Shown: in pieces, positions 1 to 12,440 of the stretch
Position numbering within the stretch: position 1 is the first letter of the stretch
Layout of the letters: every line of letters starts with the position of its first letter
Origin: Thermothielavioides terrestris NRRL 8126
Taxonomy: Eukaryota > Ascomycota > Sordariomycetes > Sordariales > Chaetomiaceae
Assembly: GCF_000226115.1 (NCBI RefSeq)
Contig: NC_016457.1
Location: 4,960,001-5,024,000 of the forward strand
Reading direction: 5' to 3'
Length of the DNA: 64,000 nucleotides
The notes under the pieces: generated by a model
What the model was told of the DNA's origin: nothing
The model's input: only the letters and a program-made list of their open reading frames with translations
The model's database searches: none
Translations under genes and position numbers: made by a program

Positions 1-2314
1 AGTTGACGTACTTTAGTTAGTGCCTAGCTAGGTTAGTCTTTACTAGGCACTACGCCTTTTGCTCTCTTATAGTATTACTATCGCTATACGCTATATAGAT
101 GTAAATTAGATAGTATACCTCCTCCTTTTTATAGAATATCGCCTTATACCCCTATTTCCTATATTTAAAGTATAGAATCGTATATACTATACCTTTAAAG
201 TGCTTATAAAGGTAGACTATATAGTTAAATAGAATATCTTAATTAATAAGCTTTATAGCTTCTTTAACTATATAGAGCTCGACTAGTATATATATCGTCT
301 ATAGCCCCTAATCGCCCTTAGTACTATCCTATAGTATATATAGCCTTATATATATAGTCTAGACCTTATTCTCTCTTACTAGATCTACTACTAGGCGGCT
401 AAGGTTATCTCTATACCTCGCTAGGGCAACTAGCTATACGCCCTTCGCCAATACTATAAAGGTATAGCATTTAAGCACTATAGTCGCCCTAAATATAGCA
501 GTGACCTACACTTTGTTGTCTTTGTCAATGAACTACGCTTAGCAATCTTCTTTAAATATAACTACTATATTCCTACTCTTTAGTAGCTTCTATACTACAA
601 TAGCGCTGCTTCTACTGCCCCCTATAGTCGCTCCTATTATAGCTATAGCTATATTTACCACTTAGACTATATCCTCTACACTCCTATTAATAATATCTGT
701 AGATACCTGCCTAAGGTCGATTATAAGCTTATAAAATAGCTTCTTTAGTATATACTATATATAGCTCTTAAATAGCTAGGGCATCAATGTTATAGCTACG
801 CCCTACCCTACTATCTAAGCCTAGGTCCTTACCTATATACCTCTAACGCCTATCTATAGCCCAACTTTGTTCTTAATCTATATAACCTCCTCTTTTATAT
901 AGTCGACGCTTTTATATAGCTTATATATATTATAGGAGTAGTTTAGCTTATCTTAGAATACCTTATAGTAATATATATATATAGTAGCCTATATATATAG
1001 CTATATCTCTAGCAATACTAAGGTATAGAATTCTTATAGAAGCCTTAATCTTTTGTCACTAGCGCCCCTAGTACGTATATTCCAATCGTTCATAGCTCCT
1101 ATAGGGGGGAGCCTAAGTCTTTAGTCGTATTAGTTAGGGTGCTTATATACGTTAGCCGTAGTGTCGCAATTCGTGGCGCCTACTGTCGGACTACTACTAT
1201 CGCTACTGCGACCTACGTAGCCGCTACGCCCCCTCTACAACATCGTAGATAGGGGTAATCAGGTACGCTAAGTACGCTCGTGTTGTCGGATTCGATTTTA
1301 GCTCAACGGTTCCTTCGCAATTGGCGTTTAAGTACGAAGAAGCTACTCTTTTTTTACGCTAAGAAATATATATCTGCAAGGTAGAACATATATACGTACA
1401 CCGCCTGCCCAAATAGGCCTAGCGTTACAAAGTCTATAACGCGGGGCGCGAGGCACCTTTATCTAATCTACGTACACAGACACATAGGTCACATAACCCC
1501 CCTATTCCTCCTACTCTATATTAGCAAGGTTTCTTACTAGAATACTGATCTTTATATTCTAAAGGATAAACTTCTATAGACTACGATAACTAAGGGATTA
1601 AGATAGCTATACTTAGAGTTTACTAAATCTACTTTAGGACTTTAGATTTTTAAAAAGTAAGCTAATCTATAGTTTAATATTAGAAAATCCTAAGTACTTT
1701 ATAAAGTTTAATTAAACTCTCTTTTAATATTATAAAACTAAGAGACTAACAATATTAGAAGATCTATTTATCGAAGAAACCAACTATAAAGAACTTATCT
1801 TCAATAGTTTCTTAGAGGACGTTAGAATCCCTTATACATTATTAGTAGGTAGCAATGCCTTAACGCTTTAGGTAAAAGTAGAACGTAGTTGTACTAATTT
1901 GAACTTTATATTTAGAGTAAAGATTTAAAAGGATCTAGGTATAGGTAAGCCTAGCTTAATATTGCTAAAGAATAAAATCCTTATAAGGCTTAAAGTTAAT
2001 CTAAGGACATCCTATTAAATTAGTAGAATATATTAGTAAATAAAAAAAATAAAATATAATAAAAAAGATATTTATAATAGTAAAGAAGAATATATATAGG
2101 GTTTAGGATTTATATTCTAAACTTATATAGGGTTAAAAATATTATTAGACTAATATAACTCCGCTTTGTTCTATCTTTAGTAAACTCAATTATATATAAT
2201 TAGCCTTAATTGTATTTAGTCTATAAAGTTCTTAGGTATATATAAATATATCTATATACTGCCTAGGTATTGTAGGGATATACTTATTATTAAAGGCTTT
2301 TAGCGGTTATTATA

Positions 2315-2535
2315 CAATAGGAGTAGGCGTTGTAGAGTGTCGCTAGGTACTATATAGTAGGGGTAGGTGTTATAGAGTATTGCTAAGTGCTATATAGTAG
2401 GGGTAGGCGTCGTAGAGTATTGCTAAGTGCTATATAGTAAAGGTAGGCATTGTAGGGTATCGCTAGATGCTATACAGTAGAGGTAGATATCGTAGGGTAT
2501 CGCTAGGTGCTATATAGTAGGGGTAGGCGTTGTAG
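2315..2535. repeat. 40-bp tandem repeat, zone 1 of the minisatellite
   Basis: The word gtaggcgt and its variants recur at 2323, 2363, 2403, 2443, 2483 and 2523, an exact period of 40 bp. Each unit carries a gtaggcgt-like word, a gtagagtat-like word, gctaagtgc or gctaggtgc, and tatatagtag. Copies differ by scattered C/T and G/A changes. The array runs directly into a 20-bp period array. Confidence 0.85.
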
Positions 2536-2860
2536 GGTAGAGAGGGTGATAGCTAGGTAGGAAGGGTGCTTGCTAGGTAGGGAGGGTAATAGCTAGGTAG
2601 AGAGGGTGCTTACTAGATAGAGAGGGTAATAGCTAGGTAGAGAGGGTGCTCGCTAGGTAGGGAGGGTAATAGCTAGGTAGGGAGGGTCATTGCTAGGTAG
2701 GGAGGGTACTTATAGAGTAGGGAGGGTAATAGCTAGGTAGGGAGGGTGCTCGTTAGGTAGGGAGGGTAATAGCTAGGTAGGGAAGGTGCTTACTAGGTAG
2801 GGAGGATGCTTATAGGGTAGGGAAGGTAATAGCTAGGTAGGGAGGGTAATTATAGGGTAG
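2530..2860. repeat. 20-bp (40-bp dimer) G-rich minisatellite, zone 2
   Basis: About sixteen tandem copies of a 20-bp unit of the form gctaggtagggagggtaata. Alternate copies end in aatagcta or gcttgcta, so the higher-order period is 40 bp, matching zone 1. One strand carries regular GG/GGG runs, so four-stranded DNA is conceivable. There is no coding potential. Confidence 0.85.
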
Positions 2861-3000
2861 AGATAGTTATTATAGAGGGTCGATAGTCATTGTAGGGTAG
2901 AGATACTTATCTTAGGGTAGAGATAGTTATCTTAGAAGGTCGATAGTTATTAGAGAGCAAAGATAGTTATTGTAAGTTGTTAATAGTTATTGTTAATATC
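2861..3000. repeat. Degenerate 20-bp repeat, zone 3 of the minisatellite
   Basis: Copies of a unit like gggtagagatagttattata follow zone 2 with the same approximate 20-bp spacing but greater divergence (gatacttat, gatagttat, gatagtcat). They fade out by about 3000. This looks like the decayed edge of the same array. Confidence 0.6.
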
Positions 3001-4090
3001 TAAAGTATATTGTATTAACGTTAAGATAACTCTTTAATAATTATATATCTATTACCTTAATCTATTATTTCTATTTTAAATCTAAGCCTATATCTCTATA
3101 CCTAATATATCTATCTTTAGAGGATTAATTCTAGCTCTTTGTCTATAGTATTGTCCTCTAGCTCATTATTATTGTTTATTAATACTATTATTTAACTTAA
3201 TATAACCTCTATTATATATACTTTAATAGTCTCTTTTAAAATCTTCTTCTATATTTTATACTAGACTAACGTCGTCGCTATAGCTATAGTAAATATAAAT
3301 AGCTAGGAATTATTAGTTTTCTTATACTCTTATTGCTCTTTAAGCTCTTTCGTCTCTATTGTCTAATCAACATTGCTCTAGAGCTATAAAATATAAAGGA
3401 AACCTACTTTTAATAAATAAGTATTTAGGGCTATAGCTAGAATAGAAGTAGTTAATATATAAGTTTTTACTATACTTAATAGATAGTAGATAATAGATAT
3501 AAATAGGTTATAGGCCTTGATCTTTACTATATTATTAATAATTAACAGTTAGATTATAATAATTAAAAAAAATAAATATTACTATTATAAAGGTATATTT
3601 AGATTAGTATAAGTTCTATTTATATTTAACTTCTTCTTTACCTTTAAAGTATTTTTTAATAATAAAAAGATATTTAATATCCTAGAAATAAATTAGAAAA
3701 TAGTTCTATAAAATTGTTAATAATTTAGAATCCTTTACCTAATACTACTCTAATAGCATTTAGACGTTGTTCTACTTAGATTAATATAGCTTATTTACAA
3801 TCTATATTATAAGCTCTAGGGCTATCTTATAGTTCTTATACTTAGTCTATATTAAAGTAAGAAGCGTATTAGAAAATATAAAGTCGCTAAGCTAAAGTGC
3901 TATAGTAATAATTAATCGAGGTTAGATATTCTAATAGATAGTGACTTAAAGGCGATAATAGGAGATAATAAGCAACTATAAAAACTATTAGCAACTTACA
4001 CTTAGAAACTTCTAATAGTAGAGAATTAATATTAGACATTTACAATTGAACTTGATCGAGCGTAATTAAGGCTAGAAAGTGTATAGCTAA

Positions 4091-4975
4091 ATCAGTTTAT
4101 CGGCTATAGGGCTTAGTAGTATAGGAAGAAAATAGGGCAAGGTGGCTAGTGGATAGAGGGAATTTATTTTCTGTGCTAGCTAGAGAAAATTTTGGGGCGG
4201 GGGCGGGGTAGGTAGGTGGATTCTTGCAAATTGGTTGGGTGGTTTGGGTTTTCGAAGAGTCCGAGCTCGAAGCCTCCGTATCGGCATCGCCTTGCAGTGA
4301 GGAAGCCAGAAAGGGAATTGTCCACAATACCGTCCGCTGGGGGACAGCGACAATTGTCTGGTATGTCTCGGGATGGTGAAAGTGACACTTACCGGAGCAG
4401 CATTGATTAGGGCAGTTTGAGATAGTTGGCAACCACGCAGCCCGGGTATGGCCATATTTCGACGCTGGGCTATAGCTAACCAACACACACGAGAAGCGTA
4501 ACGACACCAAGCACAATGTTTGGAAGGATGCAACGAATGTGTATTCAACCTAACGTTGCCCAAACTTATACCACAGAAGTGAATGCTCCCTCCCCAATTA
4601 GTGTATGACCGACATAGCGGAGCGCCTCTCATCTAATGAGCACCCCTTTTGTCTATGCGCAGAACATGCCCGATTCCAGCGACCGGCGCCTAGCAACGGG
4701 CGCTGCCGTCGCGTCAAGCACGCTGTGAGTATTGCATATTCCCCCCGTCCCAATGCAAGATCCCATCCCGGCCCGGCCCCGGCAACACGGGGCAACCCGA
4801 GTGTCCAAACTTAAAGAAAAAAGTGAGCAGCCAAAAGCTTGGGGGAATCATCAGCGAAGAAAAGACGAAAAGCGGCCAGCTGGCCAACGACAAAAGCCTC
4901 GCTGGTATTGCGTCAAAAATAGACGCAGAAACAATCGCTGAGAGACGCAGACAAGCAATGGATCAAGCCTCATAC
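4091..4975. other. Transition from AT-rich DNA to the malic enzyme 3' flank
   Basis: GC-balanced DNA without a convincing gene. Short open frames exist on both strands but lack family resemblance, splice structure or shared codon bias. The part nearest 4975 probably holds the 3' UTR of the minus-strand malic enzyme gene. Confidence 0.5.
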
Positions 4976-7520
4976 TCAGAGCTCAGGATTGTAGATCCGA
5001 GCTTTGATGTACTTGTCGAGGGCCGGGTCCCCCCACTCCTCCCACTCGAGCCATTGCTCCTCGGGGAGCTGGCTCACGCCGTCGCGCCGCGCGGCCTTCA
5101 TGACCTCGCGGGCGACGATGAGGCTGGCGTCGCGCACGCGCTCAATCCGCGGGTAGATAAGGCCTTTATGGATCTCCTCGGCGTTGAGCGAGCCGGCCAG
5201 GGCGGCAGCCGACGTGTAGATCATGTTGTCCGTCACGCGGCTGGCCTTGGCCAGGATGGCGCCGAGACCAATGCCGGGGAAGACGTAGACGTTGTTGCCC
5301 TGGTTCGGGTAGTACGTCACGGCGTGGTCACCAGACTTAACAGTGAACTGCGAGAACGGCGACCCCGAGGCGAAAATGACAGTGCCGTCGGTCCACGCCA
5401 CGGCCTGCTCGAATGTGCACTCGGCTTTGCTGAGCGGGTTGCTCAGAGGGAACAGAATGGGCCTGCGGCCGAGACCCCCAGCGTCGACCGACGCTTTGAG
5501 GGCGCGGACGACGGACTCGGTGAAGACGCCGTGGGTCGCCGTCAGACCGACCAGGGCGGTCGGCTTGACATACTCGATGACCTCCTCGAGGGTGCGGAAC
5601 TGGTGGCCATTGTTGTCGGACCGCGCAAAGTATTTCTTGTGCTCGGCGAGTTTATCGCCACGGTCCTTGGTCACGAGGCCCTTGGTGTCAACAAGCCAGA
5701 ACTTGTCCTTGGCGGCCTGTTCTGACAGGCCGCGCTTTGTGTAGTACTCGACCAGTTGCTTCGCGACGCCAACGCCGGCGGAGCCAGCGCCCATGAAGAC
5801 GAGCCGCTGCTCCTCGATCGGGACACCGGAGAGGTTCACGGCGCCAATGTAGCTGTCAAACGCGACCTGTTAGCTAAACTTGCCTATCACAATGCTGCGC
5901 AGGCACGCCCACGCACGTGGGGCGGACCGGGGAAGAACACTTACCCGGCCAGGACGACGGCGCCGGTACCCTGGATGTCGTCATTGAAGCACTTGTAAGT
6001 GTTGCGGTAGCGATCGAGATAGTTGAACGCCTTTTCGCTTTCGAAATCCTCGAACTGCACAACCATTTCCGGGTAGACCTCGGCAGCGGCCTGCATGAAC
6101 TCGTCCATGAAGTCCTGCTGCTCGGCAACCGAGACGCGCTTAGCGCGCAGGCCGAGGTACAGCGGGTCCTTGAGGTTCGCCTCATTGGACGTGCCGCAGT
6201 CGAGCACGATGGGAAGCGTCTTGTCCGGGTGGATACCGGCAGCTGCTGTGTACAGGGCTAGCTTGCCAATCTAATGCATGCGCAAATTAGCCGACCGAGG
6301 TGCTGGTAAGCTGGGACCCGCCCGCACCCCCCCGGACTGACACGGGGGAACCGCTGAGCTCTGCCGACGTGACTTACCGGAATTCCAACACCGTTGAAGC
6401 CGAGGTCGCCCAGGCCCAGAATGCGCGAGCCGTCCGTCACGACGCAAATCTGAGGGTTGGGGTACGGCCAATTCTTGAGAATCGTCTTGATGGACTTCCG
6501 CTGCTTGATGGAGATGTAGAGAGCCTCCGGGCGGGTGTACAGGGTCGAGTACTGCAGACAGACATCACCAATGGTGGGCGTGTACACGAGGGGCATCAGC
6601 TCTTTGGCGTTGTCGATGAGCAAGCGGTAGAACAGGTCGACATTTTGGCTCTTCACCGACGACAGGTACAGGTACTTGTCGATGTTTGTCTGCCGCGAGC
6701 GGATCATTTTGAGAGCGCGCTCGCACTGCTTGGCGCCGTCCTCCATGACGTGCGGAATGAGACCGGTCAAGTTCTTGGCGATGCGCTGCTCCGGCGTGAA
6801 CGACAAGCCTTGCGGGGGAGGCGAACAATTAGCAGCTATAGCGCGTAGCCGGGGCAGAGCTCGAGAGGTCGAGGCGGGCATGGCTGAGGGGAGGGAGCCA
6901 AAGAGAGGCAGTGAGGAAGGTGGATATGCCTGGGAACTGACGAAACGACGAGGGTGCCGGGGAGAGGAAGGGCAAGAGAGAATCGAGGGACAACGTTCCG
7001 TGCCTGCCCAAGACACAAAAAAAAACTACGGAGGCAGCGACGTTGCTTGTCACGGCTCTGGCGGACCAGTAGGGAAGGGCACTTATAAGAGAGGGGAAGC
7101 GCCGATGGAGCCAGCCCCGAGAAACATGGAAGGAGAGGGGAAGGCCGGGGGATCGAGGACGGACGCAAAAGGGCCAGCTGACTCACCCTTATTCCACATG
7201 GGCTCGTTCAGGATCTGGTAGCCCAGGGCCTGCGACTGACTGATGTACTCGGTGGTGGCATACTGGTGCACCTCGGCGTAGTGGTTCTGGGCGTAGCCCC
7301 GAAGCGTGTCGAGGTTGGCCAGCCTCATGGCCTCTTCGATGGTGGCGATGTCGACTGACGACATGGGATTGGCAGCTGAGATGCGTCTCGACGACGATAT
7401 TGACATGCGCTTGGAGCTAGATATAGATGATTGCGACGAGCGCGCTGACGCTACCGAAGACGGAGAGACCGACCGAGGTGTTGATATGTCGGAAGTGCTG
7501 CTGGACGCATACGACGCCAT
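4976..7520 (-). CDS. mae1: NAD-dependent malic enzyme (malate dehydrogenase, oxaloacetate-decarboxylating)
   Basis: Converts malate to pyruvate and CO2 with reduction of NAD(P)+, linking the TCA cycle to pyruvate and NADH/NADPH supply. Four exons on the minus strand: 7520-7187, 6808-6378, 6270-5945 and 5852-4976, giving 655 residues. Introns are GT-AG, and intron 3 has a clear CTAAC branch point. After a Ser-rich N-terminus (about 1-50) comes the malic N-terminal domain, with LMPLVYTPTIGD and the catalytic-region motif FNDDIQGTGAVVLAG just before exon 4. The NAD-binding motif FMGAGSAGVGVA lies near residues 383-394, and FPLSNPLSKAE follows. Length fits fungal NAD-ME. The start at 7520 (MASYASSS) is the nearest ATG before the conserved part. 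An in-frame ATG at 7910 could add about 130 basic residues (see findings), so compartment is uncertain. Confidence 0.95.
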
Positions 7521-8875
7521 TGCAGGTGCGAGGAGGGCCGGGAGGGGGAAAGGAAACTGGAAGAAGGACAGCCGGGCGAGGAAAGCGAGACTGTATATCC
7601 ACCGTGGGAGATCGAGACAGGGCAGCCGGGCTAGGTGCGCGAGAACGGCCCCCTGCGGCGTGTGTGTAGCAGGCACGATTCCGTTAACGGTATTATTAGA
7701 ATTAATACGACCGGGACCAGCAGTCCTCGTGGATGTGGATGCGGCAACGCGAGCGGTAGTCCGGGCCACCAAACCCTTGGTCAGGAAGAGCGACAATTGC
7801 AGAACCCGGCCGACGCGGTTGTTGCTGAGGACGAGCCGGTTTAAGAACTTGTGCACGCTGGCCGCCCGTGACGCAACCAGCGTCCAGCGGGCTGCTGCCC
7901 CTTTGCCCATGCCCGACACGAAGAGGGAAACGGCTCGAGGTGGGCAATGTGACAGAAGCTTGTCAGGCGGTTTCGTTGCGTGTTTCAAGGGCCGCCGGCT
8001 TCGAGGGCGCTTTGCCGATAATTACCACGCACGCCTCCCTCGTCTGGACGGCACATGGGGCGGCAGAATTACACAAGAAAAAAAAAAGTGGAAAGCTTCA
8101 TCAGAGCGTCGCAAGACCCCTGGCGGAGCGGCCGGGCAGTGATACGAAGCCAGGCGGCCAGCGACCCAAGTGGACGCTGGCAGTCGCTGTTTTCTCAGCC
8201 TTAGTGGAGGTATACTAGGTTTTTGGCGGTACCTGCACACGCAGTCGAGCATTCCTTCTCGGGAAAGCACTTACACAGGGCAGCGTGGAACATTGGAAGG
8301 AGTCGCCGAGATGACTCCCGAGTGGAGCCCCCGGCCCGCAGCTGCCCCGTTGTGCGCTATGGAACCGAGTGAGAACAAATTGGCACGGCAACAATTTTCG
8401 TCGTTCTGCCATTCCCATATCCGTGACGCAAATCCAATCCTTGTTCCTCCCGGTAAGGATGTTGTTAGGTCTTGGGAAATTTTGTTGGGAGCTGCCTGCT
8501 GGTGGCTGGGCCGGCAAATCCAATTTTGGGAGAAGCTGATGCTTACCGCCGTGCCGTTGTGCGGCGCCCCAGGGTGCGTGCCGAAGCTGGGGCGGCGTCG
8601 GGTTCCGTCGTCGGGTTCGACCTGCATTGTGTGTCAAAGCTCCCACGCCCCGGGCCCGTGGGAAGTGGGAGAATGCCAAGCAAGGTAACTCCGCAGTACA
8701 CACACACACTTACATACTGCACAGGTACCCTGCGGTTCCAACGGCAAGCAGCAGAGCCCCAACCGTCCCGCTACTCAAGTGTATTATATACATAAGGTAC
8801 TACGGAATACAGCACTCCGTGCATCATACTGTGTAGGTAGCTGCTCGCGTTTCGCAGAAAAAACAACGACAACGG
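7521..8875. other. Upstream region of malic enzyme
   Basis: Holds the promoter and probable 5' leader of the minus-strand malic enzyme gene. The malic enzyme frame stays open on the minus strand upstream of 7520, past an in-frame ATG at 7910 to about 7990. Beyond about 8150 I see no gene. A TACGGAATA word lies at 8801-8809. Confidence 0.5.
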
Positions 8876-9294
8876 GCTGATGGCTAAAGAGGTCCCGCCA
8901 AGACTAATTTCGGCCAATTGTCGGCAATGTTTTTACAACGTTTTTACATAACCCCGATCGCCAAGGCGTTTGCACTATCGCCAAGGCGTTTAAGCGGTTA
9001 GTTCGCCGGGGGTACGGGGGGCGGCGCTAGCCCCCCGCTGGTTAGGGTGAGGGTTATAGTTAGGATACAGGTTATAGTTAGGGTAAGGGTTATCTCGGTT
9101 TTCTTTTTTTTCGATTTGGTTGAGGTTTTATAAAGTTATATAAAGTTGTTGCGACGAGTCTTTGCGATCGTTCGTTGTTGATGTTGCTCGAAGTCGTCGC
9201 GGCCCCGCTTACCCCATGGCGATTGTAAATACTTGTAAGCGGCAGTCTCCGAAATTAGTCTTGGCGGGACCTCTTTAGCCATAACCGACAACGG
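8868..9294. mobile_element. Non-autonomous hAT-like element (MITE), copy 1
   Basis: The element spans 8876-9286 (411 bp) and is flanked on both sides by the 8-bp direct duplication gacaacgg (8868-8875 and 9287-9294), a target-site duplication. Its ends are inverted repeats of about 38 bp: the left end at 8876-8913 matches the reverse complement of the right end at 9249-9286, with a perfect 34-bp core starting ATGGCTAAAGAGGTCCCGCC and two mismatches near the outer tip. There is no transposase frame. The interior holds a repeated cgccaaggcgttt word and a stretch of ttaggg-like words. An 8-bp duplication fits the hAT superfamily; that assignment is inference because the terminal bases are not a textbook hAT end. 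Confidence 0.9.
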
Positions 9295-12200
9295 ACGTCC
9301 GTGAACCATTGGGCCCTGTTTTCCAGCTGTTTGTCTACCCCATCATTTGAAAACTGGCGCCGGTCTTGGGACGCATTGTCGGGGTGGCTGGGGGATGACC
9401 AGTGCCCTTAAAATCCCCCATCGGGTCCGTGCCATGCACTGTGCCTTCCAACATCCCCAGACATCGAGACCGACAGCTCCTGCCCAATCGGCCAGCTGTT
9501 TCTCCAATCAGGCAGCAAGGAACGGGCCACAGATTCCCCGTTTAGTCAAGAGGGCGTGTCCCAATCTCTCAGTTGGCCCGTTCGGGATCGGTTCCCGGCC
9601 CTGCCACTCGAGCCACTTGAGCACGCCAGTTTCTCTCCCTTGCCTAGTGTACCTCTACGGAGTAGTATACTGCAGGTAGCAAGCAGCAACGAGGCACGCG
9701 CCCTTCAGCCAGGGGCTTGACCGCCGTTGTTCGTTACCTAATTGGTGACAGCAAGAAACCAGGGCAATCCCAAAGCATTCCAGGATCGAGAAACAGACGC
9801 TGCCCGGCTGTCTCGGCGGACAGCAAGGGGTTCTGGACAGCGCAGGCAGTCAGGGCCGAGAATTCCTATCGCAGTGCCCGGGCTCGAAAATCTCACGGAA
9901 TGAATCGAGTTGCAGCACCGCAGAAGGTACCTTACCAAAGGAGTGAAGATAAGGTCCGCCTAGTTACACCGCATAAACCGTGCAGAGACGGCTGTGACAT
10001 GCACGCCGGGAAGCATGTGTAGTTGCTCCAGTTAGTGTAACTACCACAGACACTCCCCTGGGCGCCGTTCCAGTCCATTGCGGCTCGGACCCACACCAGA
10101 AACGGGGCCGGAGGATCCACCGGATGGGGCCCATGGAATCGGCGGATCCGCACGCGAAAAAGTGGGTTTTCAGGGGAAAGACGAGGGACGTGGATCGGCC
10201 AGCCACAGAGCCCCCGACTTCTTCCGATCGGCTTACAGGGGGCCTGGCCAATTGACCAACGGAATCGAAATTGCACCTGTGGAAGAGCTGCGCAGCGGAC
10301 ACCGCTTGGGGAAAGCCAGGTTTTCCAGAAGGGCAGGGCCTCCCCTCCCATTGTCCGGGTGAAACAGGTCAGACCCGCGTCTGATGTGCCACGGCCGGTT
10401 GGGCCGTCTCCACTGGTCTCGAACGCTCAAACAAGCTTCTGCTGACGGAGCAAGAGGTCTTTGGCCAACAATTGGCTGCCCCTCCCGTCCGAACTTTGAG
10501 GCGCCAAGACTGCTGGCCTCGCTCACCCACTGGGTCTGCCTGAATTCTCCCTGGTTTCATGCACCAGAAGCTCGTCGCCGTCGACAGAGCAGAAGCTCGA
10601 TTCCAGTCTTCTAAAGTTGAAGTTCACCAGGGGTCCAGGAAGCTGAGTCCTATCTACGGAGTACAACTTTCTGGACAAGGGAACGAGGGTGCTGGATCTG
10701 GAAGAGTCGCCTTAAGCCAGATTGTCCCTCGGAATCCTCATGGAAGCTTCTGTACATCCATGACTACCATGACTGCGATGCCCAGCAGGATGTGACGGCT
10801 GTGACCCTACCAGTTGTGTTTGATCATCCTCGCTCCCGCCAGCAGCACCAGAGGGCTACACTATCCGGCCGCATGATGTTTGACGTAGCATCGAAGAGCA
10901 ACAATGGCGTCCATGCTTGACCTGTGACCGAGCTTCGCGTCTTCTCTAGGTACTTCTCACGACTCGGACCAGGAGCTTCGGAGTCCGATCTGCTGCTTTA
11001 GTTACCCTACTGTAGTACACTGCACATACTGTGTAGTTACTGAGGGCTCCGGCGAACGGCTGGCGTTGCACATGCTCCGTCGAATACCACAGGACCGCCA
11101 GTTACCCCAAACACCGGGCCGGTGATCGGCCTGTCGGCTATGAATCGGGACAACCCGCCGCTGCTTTTACCTCGTTCCGGGCTTCGGGCATGGAGGAGAG
11201 CATTGCTGGCATATGACAGCGCACTTGCATGCGGATGGCGATGGGATGCACCCCTGATCACGCCCTTGACCAGACATCACGACGCAACTAATCCGTACAT
11301 TAGTCTATCTAGTGTAAGTTCAGGCGGGCATGCATCACGAAGCTTCCCCGGACCCCACAATATCCCCCAGTGGTGACTCCCAGGATCCCAAGGCCAAGCA
11401 CGCTCATCAACCAGGGCCTGCCTGCTCCACCGCCAACCTTGCGCTTCTGGAACCTCACCACTCGTCCCAACCCAACGGCGGCGACCCCAAGAGCCCCGGC
11501 CTCGCCACAGCCACCCCCAGATTTCGGGGCACAAGCGAGAGACGACTGATGCCGATGGGCCCCAGTGCTTGGGAGCCAAGCCCAACGATCGAAAGTCTTG
11601 TCTTGGATGACGGGACGGACGCCGGTGCACGGGGCAGGGAGGCAAGCGTTGTGTAATGGACGGCTACATAGTTCATTCATTAGCATTCACATGGGCGGGG
11701 TCGAATGGACTACAACTCGAAGAAAGGCATGTGAGAGACAGCCACAGGTTCAAATCTGCTAACCGTCCACATTGCCTCGGTCCGCATTCTCCTCCGTGGG
11801 TCGGGTGTTCCCAGGCACATGAGAAGAATGAAGCCAAGACTTTGCCCAAGATTGACTCTGCTATAGTTACCTCCTTAGTCCTTGTCGGTAAGTCAAGGGG
11901 GGGGGAGGTGACTGGCAATCATGACGGAGACATTCACGCCACAAGCTCCTGCATGCCTACCCCTCGATGACTCAATCTCGCCCACTCTCGATTTGCTCGA
12001 CGGGTACTCATTCTCTCACTTAGAAACGACCGAGGCCCGTGAAATGGCTCATGAGGCCGAGGTAACCGGAGATGGTAGACTGGCAGGTCGTGTACAGTAG
12101 TTGTATTGGGTACGTTGCCAGAACGCAGTGAACACCAGAGCAGACCTAGCTCGAAGATTGCGTTTGGGAGAGTATCTTCCGTCAAGAACAGAACAGCAGG

Positions 12201-12440
12201 AGTCCCTAGACGACGAAGCCGTCCCCTCATGACAACTGACTCCAAATCATGTAAAGCCACCCATGTGCCAACCGCAAACCCAGTCATGACAACATGGCGA
12301 CCGGATCCCTGTGCCCGTTCCTCCAGACACCGTAGAAGTGCGGCTCAGAGGGTCGTCACGGGTCATGCAAAACTACACACAAGAAACCATCAAAAAAACT
12401 GCATACCTCCATTGACTTGTTGCCTGTCCCACCCACCAAC
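9295..12440. other. Gene-poor interval
   Basis: About 3.1 kb with no gene I can support. Frames on both strands are short, overlap each other and show no conserved family motif or coherent exon chain. TACGGAGTA words lie at 9656-9664 and 10655-10663. It may hold non-coding transcripts or diverged sequence; nothing in the bases settles this. Confidence 0.5.

Larger units (their letters stand above)
1..4090. repeat. AT-rich, RIP-like degraded repeat block
   Basis: The block is dominated by TpA-rich strings (ctatatag, tagctata, ttatatata) on both strands, while CpA and TpG are scarce and CpG persists. That is the footprint expected of repeat-induced point mutation acting on CpA, rather than of CpG decay. 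No reading frame of useful length survives, so the original element (presumably transposons) cannot be named. A short stretch at about 1380-1510 keeps ordinary CA/TG content and GC-rich words and may be a less mutated insertion. Composition changes sharply at about 4090-4190 into GC-balanced DNA. The RIP reading is inference from composition; no index was computed. Confidence 0.75.

Noticed and set aside
2530..3000. Telomere or CRISPR array
   Set aside because: The array is interstitial, the unit is not TTAGGG, and there are no unique spacers; it is a minisatellite.
5343..6848. Long plus-strand frames opposite the malic enzyme exons
   Set aside because: They mirror the coding exons, show no family motifs and are broken exactly where the real gene has introns; antisense shadows of GC-rich coding DNA.
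9020..9100. True interstitial telomere tract
   Set aside because: The ttaggg-like words are irregular and lie inside a transposon with defined ends that recurs at 27416-27846, so they belong to the element.
11740..11770. Possible tRNA T-arm (ggttcaaatc)
   Set aside because: The flanking bases do not form a five-pair T stem, and no matching acceptor stem, D arm or anticodon arm lies in range.
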